Assembly: GCA_023630585.1 (NCBI GenBank)
Contig: CM042539.1
Location: 7,728,755 to 7,792,754 of the forward strand
Direction of reading: 5' to 3'
DNA length: 64,000 nt
Source of the DNA: Cranoglanis bouderius
Taxonomy: Eukaryota; Chordata; Actinopteri; Siluriformes; Cranoglanididae
Shown here piece by piece: positions 14,070 through 25,350 of this stretch (its first letter is position 1; every line of letters begins with the position of its first letter). Below the pieces are notes generated by a model that saw only the letters and a list, made by a program, of their open reading frames with translations, was not told where the DNA came from and did no database searches. The translations under genes and the position numbers were made by a program.

Positions 14070-14075
14070 AATAAA
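14070..14075 (+). terminator. Polyadenylation signal for tagln3
   Basis: AATAAA about 680 bp downstream of the stop codon, in an AT-rich 3' UTR. Confidence 0.5.
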
Positions 14076-14229
14076 TCGATATTATATTAATGGACTACCA
14101 TTTATTAGCTGTTAGACAATACACAGGAGCACAGGAGCAAATAAAAGCTCTTATCTGCAGCCAGTTTTGAATGAACCAACCCTGTGAAGTCAAGCTTCAG
14201 ATGTCACTTATGAACTTGGGGTTCTGGTA

Positions 14230-14580
14230 AGTTTTATTGAGCATCTTGCAGAACCAGACACAGTTCTTCTGGAGACTTTGACTTTCGCATTCGCTTCTTA
14301 TTTTTGCAGCAAAACCCAGCAGCCTTCATTGTGGTTTTTTTTGTCTGAAAAGTGTCTCTTACGTAATATGCTGCTTTCTTTAATGACATACAAACATTTT
14401 TCTGTAACATTTCATTTTGTGCAAGAAAACTAATGTTTGGGAATCTAAAATGTTTTTTGTACTGACTTGATAATGTAGAAGTCATCAAATAAAAAGCCTA
14501 TAACAAAGTTTGTACTCTGGAAAAAAAAAAAAAAAAAATAGGGTGCCTAAAACTTTTGCACAGTACTGTATATGCTTTTC
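14230..14580. mobile_element. Tc1-like repeat remnant
   Basis: A segment ending in a poly-A-like tract and the phrase CTAAAACTTTTGCACAGTACTGTA (14549-14572), which resembles a Tc1/mariner terminal repeat. The 84-codon minus-strand frame here matches no protein I recognise and is treated as repeat noise. Confidence 0.4.
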
Positions 14581-15290
14581 TTTTTAATTACAAGGGGAGA
14601 AAAAGATAGAAACTCTGTTTATTGGTGTGGCATATAGACTGAAAAGGTTAATATTCATTGGAACAGTATTCTATTCTATTCTATTATATTACATTATGTT
14701 ATATATGGTGTCACTGTATTAATATTCGTTGACATTTACCATTGAAGCAGAAATAAATTAGAAAGGCTAAAACATGCATGAATGGATTTAAAGTCTCCGC
14801 CCTTATTAGGCCCAAGCAGTGAATTTAAAGCCGTGGTTAATGACCTGGCTATGAGGTTCATAAACCTGGTTTTCCATAGTCACCTTAATGCTACACATTA
14901 ATGACACCCACACCAAATATGTTAGAATAATACAAACATCGAGTCGACCTCATTGCTTACATAACATTATCCTCAACATGACTAACAATCTAACTGAGCA
15001 ATGAAACCAAATCCATTTTCAGATTAGCCATGCCAACACCTCAAATAAAAATATATTACGCTGAAGGTGAATTGGCTCATGCAGTCCTAGTTGATCATTA
15101 TTTAAATCATTTATATGCAAAGGACAAAGTAGGTGATGTGTAACAAATATAGTTTAAATAAGTAACCTGCATGACTGCTGCGTGACCAGATTCTCAAGTT
15201 CTCAGCACACTTTCGGCCCCAAGACCCGAGAGGACGCCAAAAAGGTTGGAGCTCTTGAGATTAAATTGGACGTACATGGTCCTGCAGATC

Positions 15291-16756
15291 ATGTCCTTTG
15301 CTAGGCGTTTTTTCCTACTCCTCCTAGTGGTGGTGGTCCATGCTGCAGAGCAGGAAAAGAATCCTGGCTGTGTGTGTGGACACCCGGGAATACCGGGCAA
15401 CCCAGGACACAACGGGATACCCGGACGTGACGGCCGAGATGGAGCCAAAGGGGATAAAGGAGATCCAGGTGAGGAAAAACTTACAAATCTTGAAAGCTTT
15501 TAATCATGCTGGTGTGCTGTTATAGAAAAACAATCAATGACGGGGTGATATGATGACTGTTACCATCCTGAAATGTATTATTTTCAGATAAAAGAATGTC
15601 CCAACGTGTTTTATTTCACTTATACTGTTACATTTAATGTTGTGGAATGAATTAGAACGAGTGCATTAATATAAACATGTGATTTACGACTGCACTACTG
15701 TCAGAGCTGCTGTTAGAGAAAATTAATCAACACCTTCTGACCAATCAGATTTGAGAATTCAACAAAGCTGTGGTATGAGAAAAATAACATAGTACACAAG
15801 ATTAAAGTTTGGTTTTGCTCTTTGTTTCTCTTTAAAGGTGATATTGGGACGTGTGGAGCAGCAGGGAAGGATGGACCAAAAGGAGACAAAGGAGAACCTG
15901 GTTAAATTTCTCATTCTTGCATTTGATGGAGAATGTTGTTGTGTTGTTGTTTTTTGCATAGGAAAATGTTTTGTTGTCTTTGACAGGTGCATCAGGTATA
16001 GATGGGTTTAAAGGGCGACGTGGAGAGAACGGAGAAAGGGGTCCACCTGGAAAAATGGGGCCCCAAGGCTTCTCAGGACCCCTTGGTCTTAAAGGGGTAA
16101 AAGGAGAGATGGGAATGCCAGGACCGAAGGGTATCAAAGGAGATGTTGGACCAGAGGGACCTGTAGGGCCTCAGGGAAGCCTTGGGTACCAAGGAGAGAA
16201 AGGCTCTCCAGGCCCTATTGGACCTCCGGGAAGACAAGGCCCTAAGGGTGAACTCGGACCTCCTGGCCACAAGGGTAGCATTGGTTACCGTGGTGAAAAG
16301 GGGTCAAAGGGCGAGACAGGAGAAAAGGGACCTAAAGGAGACATGCCTGAAATACCCAAAAGTGCCTTTTCTGTCGGACTGACCACACAAAGCAAGCTGC
16401 CTGCGAGTAATGCTCCTATCCGATTCGACAAAATCATCTACAACCGTCAGAACCACTACAATACCGAGAGCGGCCGCTTCACCTGTACCATCACTGGAAC
16501 TTATTATTTCACCTACCACATCACGGTGTTCTCTCGAAACGTCCGAGTGGCACTAATGAAGAACGGACAAAGCGTCATCCACACCATGGACAACTACCAG
16601 AACAGTGAGGACCAGGCAGCCGGCGGCACTGTGCTTCATCTGCAGGTCGGGGACAAGGTGTGGCTTCAGGTGTCTGGAGGTCAGCTCTTTAATGGACTCT
16701 ATGCAGACGACGATGATGACACTACTTTTTCTGGGTTCCTTCTCTTTGCCGAATGA
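15291..16756 (+). CDS. c1qtnf9: Complement C1q tumour necrosis factor-related protein 9 (CTRP9)
   Basis: Three coding exons: 15291-15468, 15838-15900 and 15987-16756, phase 1 throughout, giving 336 aa (human 333). Residues 1-18 form a signal peptide (hydrophobic core [10 protein letters not shown]). Gly-X-Y collagen repeats span about residues 30-200, starting [13 protein letters not shown] as in CTRP9. A C1q head follows (about 206-336) with [12 protein letters not shown] and a [19 protein letters not shown] terminus. CTRP9 is a secreted, multimeric adipokine and cardiokine. The start at 15291 gives the family length and a normal signal peptide; an upstream in-frame ATG at 15246 would add 15 residues and is less likely. 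Cys27, Cys29 and Cys65 sit in the N-terminal half. The middle exon's donor (GTTAAA) is weak. Human CTRP9 adjoins SPATA13, as here. Confidence 0.95.
15490..15790 (-). mobile_element. MITE-like repeat family R1, copy 4
   Basis: It fills most of c1qtnf9 intron 1. Landmarks are GTGTGCTGTTATAGAAAA near 15510, GTCAGAGCTGCTGTTAGAGA near 15702, and AATCAACACCTTCTGACCAA near 15725. Confidence 0.6.
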
Positions 16757-16951
16757 CAAACTAAATATCTGGAGATTTCTAAGGAAATATGTGTAGATTT
16801 ATTCACCAAAATGAAACTGGACTTTAAAATCAATGCTTTATCTTCCTTTAGTCATCCTGATTGTTAATTGTTCCTGGGTCAAGTATTTAATCTAATATAC
16901 AAAAAAATAGCTTTCTCCTAATTTTTTATTTTTTATTTTTGGCAACACCAA

Positions 16952-16957
16952 AATAAA
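16952..16957 (+). terminator. Polyadenylation signal for c1qtnf9
   Basis: AATAAA about 195 bp after the stop codon. Confidence 0.5.
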
Positions 16958-16959
16958 CA

Positions 16960-19730
16960 TATTTTAATTATTGCACTCATTTGTTTTATTGTTTTTTTTC
17001 TTCTGTAGGAAACACGTTTTATGGCAACATGCTAAAATAAACGGAAAGAAAAATCCAACATAACAAAATAAACAAATAAATAAATTAAATAAAACTACGC
17101 CTTATCCGTAATTTAATACAAAATCCTCAGCCAATCGCAGTGCTCTCTTAGCAGCGCTCGCCCCTTTGCTCCGCCCCTTAATTTGTGTTGCCAGATTTGG
17201 TTAGTTAACTCCCCGATCTTCACCATTTGAACCTGGTACAGCTGGTAAACCTGGTAGAGAGTCATTTTAGTGTTAAAAAAAAGTATGTAACCCTTTCATG
17301 ATCGCGGTGCAAAATTATTTTATGAGTATCGCCAAGCATGTTTTTTTTGAGGGCGTGGGGGGATGTTTGAAAATGTGTTTAAGGATTATGCAGTTGGTGT
17401 AATTTTATTCAAGTCTGTGTTTGTGTCAATGTGTAAGCATCTGTGTGGATGTATTTATGGATATATGTATGATACCAGTGTCAAAGACAAATTTCCACTC
17501 TGTGACAAACAGATGGACAATAAAGTTAAACTAAACTAAACTAAAGTATTCAAATATTAAACATAATAGGCAAAGAATTGTATTTATATGAAAATATGAA
17601 TGCTTTTTTAAATTGACGTATTCCTCAATACAACCACCTGCTCTATTATTATTATTTTACATTAAAATGTAAAATTAAAACGTTTTGTTTTTCTTGGTTC
17701 AGTTGATTCAAATTGATATTACTGATACCTGTTGTCAGGAGTGGCTGGTATAAATGGGCTAGCTACTCTAAGCGCTTCCTGTTTTTCCAAAAAAAGAAAT
17801 CAGTATAAGGTTTCATTGTTGACATCCAAATCAGATTAGTTGTGGATCATTTTGGAATTTTTGTAGAACCAAGCACAGCAACACTACCAACAGTCCTAAG
17901 AAAAACACACAGAATGGTATGAAGAAGTGAGGCTGAGGCTGATTTCTTTCTAGTCCAGACTGTAGATTCATGCAGCCAATCAGTGACAGTCGTGTCGAGT
18001 GATTACACAGAGTGACACGCCCTGCAGGTTTGATCTCATGCATTTATAACATCATCAGCAGTGATTGAGAGGTTGCATTTGATATAGAGTAATGAACATG
18101 AACAAGGTGGATTATATACTCTATCAACCTTTTCCCCCTACCTACTTTTAGTAGATAAACTAAGCACACGTTGCCCAATCAAAGTACAAATTACACAAAA
18201 GGACCGTAAGTTTAGTGTTTTTTTGGTTCGAACTAATGTGTTACAACTTTTCTGTTTACCAAGTTGACATCATATGTTGTTATTGCTGAAACAGGTACAA
18301 TGCCATTAAATGGGGGTGGGTATTCAACAATCGCTAACACAAGTGATAGTCCAAATTTGCTGTTAGTTCCTAAAAAAAAAAAAAAAAAAAAAGAGCAAGA
18401 ACCATTTTTCTCGCTCACAATTTATTACCAATGTTCAACATCATAGTAATGAGAAATACACTATATGCACAAATGTTTCTGGACAGCTTACTTGTTGAGC
18501 ATCTCATTCCAGATTCATTCCCCTTTTGCTGTTATAATAAGCTCCACTCTTCTGGGAAGGCTTTCCACTGTAGCATGCCTGTGGGGATTTGTGATCATTC
18601 AGCTACAAGAGCATTAGTGAGGTAAGGCACTGATGTCGGGATGTTGAGGAGGCCTGGGATACAGTCGGCGTTCCAGTTCGTCCCAAAGATGTTCAGTGGG
18701 GTTGAGGTCAGGGCTTAACACACCATGTCTTCATGGAGCTCGATTTGTGCACAGGGGCATTGTCATGCTGGAACCTCTTGGTTCCAGTGAAGGGAAATTG
18801 TCATTCTACAGCATTCAAAGACATTCTATGCAATTGTGTGCTTCCAACTTTGTGGCAACAGTTTGGGGAAGAACCACATATGGGTTTGATGGTCAGGGGT
18901 CCACATACTTATAGTCATAAAGTGTGTGTGTGTGTATTTATTCTATGAAGCTGGAGGCACATCATAAGTAAACATGAGTTTGAAAAAGTTACAACCTGTG
19001 GCTATTCTGTGAAAGGGAGGAGAACAGACAGGTATTCATGAAGCACTTAGACCAATCTGGCAACCTGTTCTCTGCTCATTCAGCGCGACAAGTGCAGCGA
19101 TGTTGGCCGACGCTCCGCTTCACCGCCGCATACACTTCAACAGGTCCCGAGTGCTTAGTGCTGTGCGGCTTAACACACAATAATAGCCAAGTTCGGTCAT
19201 TTGTAATCGTTTGTTTATTTATTATTATTATTTTTTGTCTCTACAGCGCAATTCGAAGTCATTAAACCTCTCCTCGAAGACTTTTCTGCTCTTTAGTTTA
19301 GCTGAGTGTAATGACTTCCACAATGTAACAACACTAGACTTGGGTTTGTTTGTTTTTTGTTGTTGTTTTTTTCAGGGAACATTAACGTTAATCTCCCTGT
19401 GAACGACCTTTCGATTTGTTCCCCGTCGGTAAAAGCTGAAGATGAGAAATCCAGCGAACTTTGGACTTTTTTGTGTGAAACAGAGCTGTGTTCAATGGCT
19501 GGAGCTGTGCTGAAAACCACGCAGTTGGTTGTGAAGAGACTGTAGCTACACAACAGAAGTATGAGAAAGGTAACATTGTATCTGGGGGTTATCTATTTAT
19601 TTATTTATTTATTTTTTTTTTTTTAAACTTTACATATTTTACTTCTAGGATTAAAAAAGCCGCTCATTAGAACTAGAGCAAGCAGATGTAAATCTCCAAA
19701 GCTTCAGTTTTGTCCGTTGTGAACGTGTTG
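16960..19730. other. Intergenic DNA between c1qtnf9 and spata13, first part
   Basis: No confident gene. Contents are: a CCAAT/GC-box-like patch near 17132-17177, a possible LINE 3' tail (CAATAAAGTTAAACTAAACT, 17518-17539), a minus-strand frame with a hydrophobic stretch at 17831-18043 (see findings), a Tc1-derived short element at about 18455-18930, and an exon-like segment at about 19375-19568 with acceptor and donor consensus. Undetected 5' exons of spata13 could lie here. Confidence 0.4.
18455..18930. mobile_element. Tc1-derived non-autonomous element, degraded
   Basis: It shares long phrases with the better copy at 57485-57987, for example TGTTATAATAAGCTCCACTC, CTTCTGGGAAGG, TACAAGAGCATTA and TTCCAGTGAAGGGAAATTGT. 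Its ends (CTATATGCACAAATGTTTCTGGACA and TCCACATACTTATAGTCATA) are decayed versions of the same terminal repeats. Confidence 0.7.
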
Positions 19731-19989
19731 CCTGGAAAGCTGAGGAGGAGGAGGAGGATCAGCACTGAGAGGGGTGCATTGTGTGCCCTACTGCCCCCAA
19801 ACCCCCAGCGGTTGTCATAGTGATAGGTTACTATGGTGATTGCTGTAGCAGTTGTACATAGTAAGTGGGTTGTAACTGTATCTCTACTGACTGGTTATAG
19901 TCGTTGTGATTTTTATGATATATTTATAAGTTGTCAATGTGTTTTTTCTTATATAGTGCTGGTTGCTGTAGGAATTGTTTTAGTTGTTT

Positions 19990-21130
19990 TTTTGTATTGT
20001 GTTGTATTGTGATAGTTGTAATGATTGTTGTGTAGTTATAGGTTATTGTAGTGATTGTTGTTATATAGTGATAGCGTTTGTTGTAGTCATTGTTGTTATG
20101 TAGTGATGGGGTGTTATTGTAGTGATTGTTGTATGGTTATAGGTTATTGTAGTGATTGTTGTGTAGTTATAGGTTATTGTAGTGATTCTTGTTGTATAGT
20201 GATGGGGTTTTATAGTAGTGATTGTTGTATAGTTATAGGTTATTGTAGTGATTGTTGTTGTATAGTTATAGGTTATTGTAGTGATTGTTGTTGTATGGTG
20301 ATGGGGTTTTATAGTAGTGATTGTTGTATAGTTATAGGTTATTGTAGTGATTGTTGTATAGTTATAGGTTATTGTAGTGATTGTTGTTGTATAGTGATGG
20401 GGTTTTATAGTAGTGATTGTTGTATAGTTATAGGTTATTGTAGTGATTGTTGTTGTATAGTTATAGGTTATTGTAGTGATTGTTGTTGTATAGTTATAGG
20501 TTATTGTAGTGATTATTGTTGTATAGTGATGGGGTTTTATAGTAGTGATTGTTGTATAGTTATAGGTTATTGTAGTGATTGTTGTTGTATAGTTATAGGT
20601 TATTGTACTGATTGTTGTATAGTTATAGGCTATTGTAGTGATTGTTGTTGTATAGTGATGGTGTTTTTTGTAGTGCTTCTTGTTATATAGTCATGGGGTG
20701 TTATTGTAGTGATTGTTGTTGTATAGTTATAGGTTATTGTATTGATTATTGTTGCATAATGAAGGGGTGTTTTTGTAGTGATTGCTGTTGCATAGTGATG
20801 GGGTGTTATATTGGTGATTGTTGTATAGTGATGGTGTTATTGTACTGGTTGTTGTATAGACACTGGTTGTTGTAGTGATTGTTGTATAGTGATAGGTTAT
20901 TGTAATGATTTTGTTGTATGGTGATGGGGTGTTATTGTAGTGATTGTTGTTATATAGTTATAGGTTATTGTAGTGATTGTTGTTGTATAGTGAAGGGGTG
21001 TTTTTGTAGTGATTGCTGTTGTGTAGTGATTGTTGTATAGTGATAGATTAATGTAATGGGGTGTTATCGTAGTGATTGTTGTTATGTAATGATAGGTAAT
21101 TTTAGTGATTGTTATATAGTGATGTTATTG
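19990..21130 (+). repeat. Minisatellite, 30/33-bp GT-rich units
   Basis: Tandem units of the form TAGTTATAGGTTATTGTAGTG plus ATTGTTGTTGTA, mostly 30 or 33 bp, with a 'GTGATGGGGTTTTATAG' variant. The unit lengths are multiples of three, so one plus-strand frame of 211 codons stays open (20055-20690). It encodes a repetitive Cys-Ser-Asp string with no protein-like features. Confidence 0.92.
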
Positions 21131-21329
21131 TAGTGATGGTTGTTACATGGTCATGGGTTGCTATTGTAGTGACGGTAGTTTGAGTGATTGTTCTGATATA
21201 GTGAAGATCTGTTATTGTTAAAATTGTAATGATTTAAGTTGTAGAGATTGATTATTATAGTGATCTAGTAATTGTTGTTATCATTAAGGGGTTAGCATAG
21301 TTACTGTGATGGTTGACGTATAGTAATGG

Positions 21330-23110
21330 AGTACTGTAGCGATAGTGGTTATAGTGATTGATGTATAGTAATGGGTTGGTGTAGTGATTGTTGTATAGTG
21401 ATGGTGGTTGAGGTGATTGATGTATAGTGATGGGTTGTTGTAGTGATTATTGTACAGTGATGATGGTTGTAGTGATTGATGTATAGTGATAGGTTGTTGT
21501 AGTCATTGTTGTATATTTATGGTGGTTGTAGTGATTGATGTATATTGATGGTGGTTGTAGTGATTGATGTACAGTGATGCGTTGTTGTGGTGATTGTTGT
21601 ATATTGATGGTGGTTGTAGTGATTGATGTACAGTGATGGGTTGTTGTGGTGATTGTTGTATATTGATGGTGGTTGTAGTGATTGATGTACAGTGATGGGT
21701 TGTTGTGGTGATTGTTGTACAGTGATGGTGGTTGTAGTGATTGATGTACAGTGATGCGTTGTTGTGGTGATTGTTGTATATTGATGGTGGTTGTAGTGAT
21801 TGATGTACAGTGATGGGTTGTTGTGGTGATTGTTGTACAGTGATGGTGGTTGTAGTGATTGATGTACAGTGATGCGTTGTTGTGGTGATTGTTGTATATT
21901 GATGGTGGTTGTAGTGATTGATGTACAGTGATGCGTTGTTGTGGTGATTGTTGTATATTGATGGTGGTTGTAGTGATTGATGTACAGTGATGGGTTGTTG
22001 TGGTGATTGTTGTATATTGATGGTGGTTGTAGTGATTGATGTACAGTGATGGGTTGTTGTGGTGATTGTTGTACAGTGATGGTGGTTGTAGTGATTGATG
22101 TACAGTGATGCGTTGTTGTGGTGATTGTTGTATATTGATGGTGGTTGTAGTGATTGATGTACAGTGATGCGTTGTGGTGATTGATGTACAGTGATGGTGG
22201 TTGTAGTGATTGATGTACAGTGATGGGTTGTTGTGGTGATTGTTGTATATTGATGGTGGTTGTAGTGATTGATGTGTAGTGATAGGTTGTTGTGGTGATT
22301 GTTGTATATTGATGGTGGTTGTAGTGATTGATGTGCAGTGATGGGTTGTTGTGGTGATTGATGTACAGTGATGGTGGTTGTAGTGATTGGTGTACAGTGA
22401 TGGGTTGTTGTGGTGATTGTTGTATATTGATGGTGGTTGTAGTGATTGATGTACAGTGATGGGTTGTTGTGGTGATTGTTGTATATTGATGGTGGTTGTA
22501 GTGATTGATGTACAGTGATGGGTTGTTGTGGTGATTGTTGTATATTGATGGTGGTTGTAGTGATTGATGTACAGTGATGGGTTGTTGTGGTGATTGATGT
22601 ACAGTGATGGTGGTTGTAGTGATTGGTGTACAGTGATGGGTTGTTGTGGTGATTGTTGTATATTGATGGTGGTTGTAGTGATTGATGTACAGTGATGGGT
22701 TGTTGTGGTGATTGTTGTATATTGATGGTGGTTGTAGTGATTGATGTACAGTGATGGGTTGTTGTGGTGATTGTTGTATATTGATGGTGGTTGTAGTGAT
22801 TGATGTACAGTGATGGGTTGTTGTGGTGATTGTTGTACAGTGATGGTGGTTGTAGTGATTGATGTACAGTGATGGGTTGTTGTGGTGATTGTTGTACAGT
22901 GATGGTGGTTGTAGTGATTGATGTACAGTGATGGGTTGTTGTGGTGATTGTTGTATATTGATGGTCATTGTAGTGATTGATGTACAGTGATGCGTTGTGG
23001 TGATTGATGTACAGTGATGGTGGTTGTAGTGATTGATGTACAGTGATGGGTTGTTGTAGTGATTGCTGTATAGTGATGGTGGTTGTAGTGGCTGATGTAT
23101 AGTGATGGTT
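21330..23110 (+). repeat. Minisatellite, 59-bp units
   Basis: About 25 or more copies of a 59-bp unit, e.g. from ACAGTGATGC at 21571 to the same point at 21630. Each unit is made of two related halves: GTGATTGTTGTATATTGATG plus GTGGTTGTA, then GTGATTGATGTACAGTGATG plus GGTTGTTGTG. Variants differ at TATATT/TACAGT and at GATGGG/GATGCG, with a few units shortened. The + strand is almost free of C. The minus strand has no stop in any frame of the unit, giving a spurious 483-codon frame (21517-22968). Confidence 0.96.
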
Positions 23111-24759
23111 GTTGTAGTGATTGACGTATAGTGATGTGTTGTGTATAGTGATTGCTGTTATATATTGGTTTGTTATTATAGTAAATGTCGTCCTATAGTG
23201 ATTGTTTTCTGATTGTACTGATTGTTCTATAGTGATGGTTTGTTGTTGTAGTGATTGTTGTTCTATAGTGATGGTTTGTTGTTGTATTGGTTGTTTTTTA
23301 AACGGTGACAGTATTTTTTATTAGCGTGAGAAACTTGTCTACATTAGGCTACATGCAGTGTTGAACTGCTGTTATATAGTAACATAGTTGTATATTACAG
23401 GGTGATTATTGTAGTAATGGTGTTTAAAGATTTTTAGTCATATGGAGGTGCTGTACAAAACTGATTGTAGTAGTGTAATGATGGCAGATTTTGTTGTGTT
23501 CTGATTTCAGTTAAGGTGGGTTTAATACTGATGTCATATTGTGGTGATAAGGTGTTTTGAGAATATTTTAGGATTTTGCTGATGGGTTGTTATACATAGG
23601 GTGGTATGGGTGTATAGTTTTGATTTGTAGTGCTGGTAAATAGAGCTTGGCATGGTAGTAATGGGTTATTTAAAGAATATGTTGTTCTACAGGTAGGCAT
23701 TTCTTGTTGTGTAATGAGCGTTGTTGTAGGAATCTGTGGTTTTTGGGTTGTGTTGTGTTGCTTTATAATAATGGGTTGCCTTGGTGATATTGTTGGCTGT
23801 ATATTAATTACTGTATTTTATTCAGTAGTTCTGAGTTGTGGTAGTGATAGGTCATGATTGGTTGTTACTCATGCAGTGGTCTGATTGGTTGCTGTACTGA
23901 TTAAGATGTGGGTACATGTTGTGCTTATAGTAATTGGGTTGTGTTAGTGATTGCTATTGTAATTTTAGTTACTTTAGTAGTGTTGTTATTGTGCTGGTTT
24001 TGTAGGTTCGTGAAGACTCAGCAACGTTTTTGCTTTTCTAGACAACTCGGGTAAACATTTCATAACCTCAGATATTAGCCTCAGGCCTTCCTGGTTTGTG
24101 TAAGACGCTTATTCTACGTCTTACAATGTGAAAACAGATTTTTTTTTTTTTTTCACGCCTGCACAGCTAATCTAAAGGCATTCAGAGTGATGAAATGTAG
24201 GCGACATGTGACTAGACTTTGCACTTTTATAATCTGCATCCAGTGCGAATGGGGAGTGAAGCGCTGCATGTCATAATTAAATCAGAAAGAACAACCATGT
24301 GAAAAAAAATCTTCAGAATTCATATTAACAAGTGTAAGAATCCTAAACACTGTTGTTAAATTTAAACCATGGCTCTCACTGAAGACCTTTTATGACTAAA
24401 ACCAGTCGGTCCGCCTGACAGCCATTAACACAACATCTTCAGCGCTGGAATGTCCTCCTCCATACTTAAGGCAAAGAGGGGATGCTTTATTCAAACACAC
24501 ACGACGCATAATTTTATTTCATACTACTTGCTACTACTACCTTATTCCAGACAGCCATAAGTTAAATCGCTTTCACTCCCACTTGCTACTGAACCACCCC
24601 TGATACCACACACGTCAACATTCCTAGAGCTGTTGATCTCTGCAGGCTTTTTTTTTTCTTATTGACTGAAAGGTTTGTATATGAATTCACTTTCCGTATT
24701 TCCACTGTGCTGTTAAAGTGCGTTTAAAAATTGTGTACTCTTGTGTTTATGCAGAAACT

Positions 24760-25110
24760 AGATGTTTCTAGAACTATATGTTGACATTTATTGCCACACT
24801 TTATTCAGATCAATCTTATTTTCAACCCGTTCATATACAAAACTAAAGGAAAGCCCAACATTAAGTGTGTTAGTAAGATATTGGGCCACCATGAGCTGGC
24901 AGACCAGGTTAAATACACCTTGGTATCGATTCTACAAGTGTCTGGAACTGTACTCTTGAAGAAGAATGAACAATATCCAACGAATATCCAAAAGATATTC
25001 CCTCAGTTGGTGTTTTGATGATGGTTGCGCAGAGCACTGTCTAACACGTCACTCCAAAATCTCCAATAGGTGTTCAGTTGGGTTGTGGTCTGATGACCGT
25101 GAAGGCCGTA
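24760..25110. mobile_element. Tc1-derived non-autonomous fragment
   Basis: Degraded segment with phrases common in fish Tc1-like non-coding elements: ATTGGGCCACCATGAGCTGG, TTGGTGTTTTGATGATGGT, AGAGCACTGTCTAACACGTC, CTCCAATAGGTGTTCAGTTG. No terminal repeats were resolved. Confidence 0.5.
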
Positions 25111-25129
25111 GCATATGATTTCATTATTA

Positions 25130-25350
25130 TTATCACTTTCATCATCTTCAAACCATTCAGTATTGGCAAACTGCTATGGTATAAGAGGAATAAAATGCTT
25201 TGGGATGTGCTGTTATTGGAAGATAATGAACTCTGGGGCAGTATTAGTAACGCTGCTTCATCCCACCACCCCACCAATGATTATTTTCCTATAACAGCAG
25301 TTTTTCGAAAAAGAAGTGTTTTATCCCTTATAAATTGTGCGGATCTAAGC
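25130..25350 (+). mobile_element. MITE-like repeat family R1, copy 5 (fragment)
   Basis: It contains AAACTGCTATGGTATAAGAGG, a TGTGCTGTTATTGGAAGATAA arm and its partner GATTATTTTCCTATAACAGCA, with CTGCTTCATCCCACCACCCC between them. It is the palindromic right end of the family. Confidence 0.6.

Noticed and set aside
15246..15290. Upstream ATG start for c1qtnf9
   Set aside because: It would place 15 polar residues before the signal peptide and exceed family length; the ATG at 15291 gives a normal signal sequence. A CCTGCAG just before it could even be a splice acceptor.
20055..20690. 211-codon Cys-rich plus-strand frame
   Set aside because: Produced by 30/33-bp tandem repeats that preserve frame; composition mirrors the repeat only.
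21517..22968. 483-codon minus-strand open frame
   Set aside because: It is entirely the 59-bp minisatellite read in three successive frames. It has no start context, promoter, splice context or domain.
19990..23110. CRISPR-like regular repeats
   Set aside because: Units are contiguous tandem copies without unique spacers, in a vertebrate genome with no cas genes.
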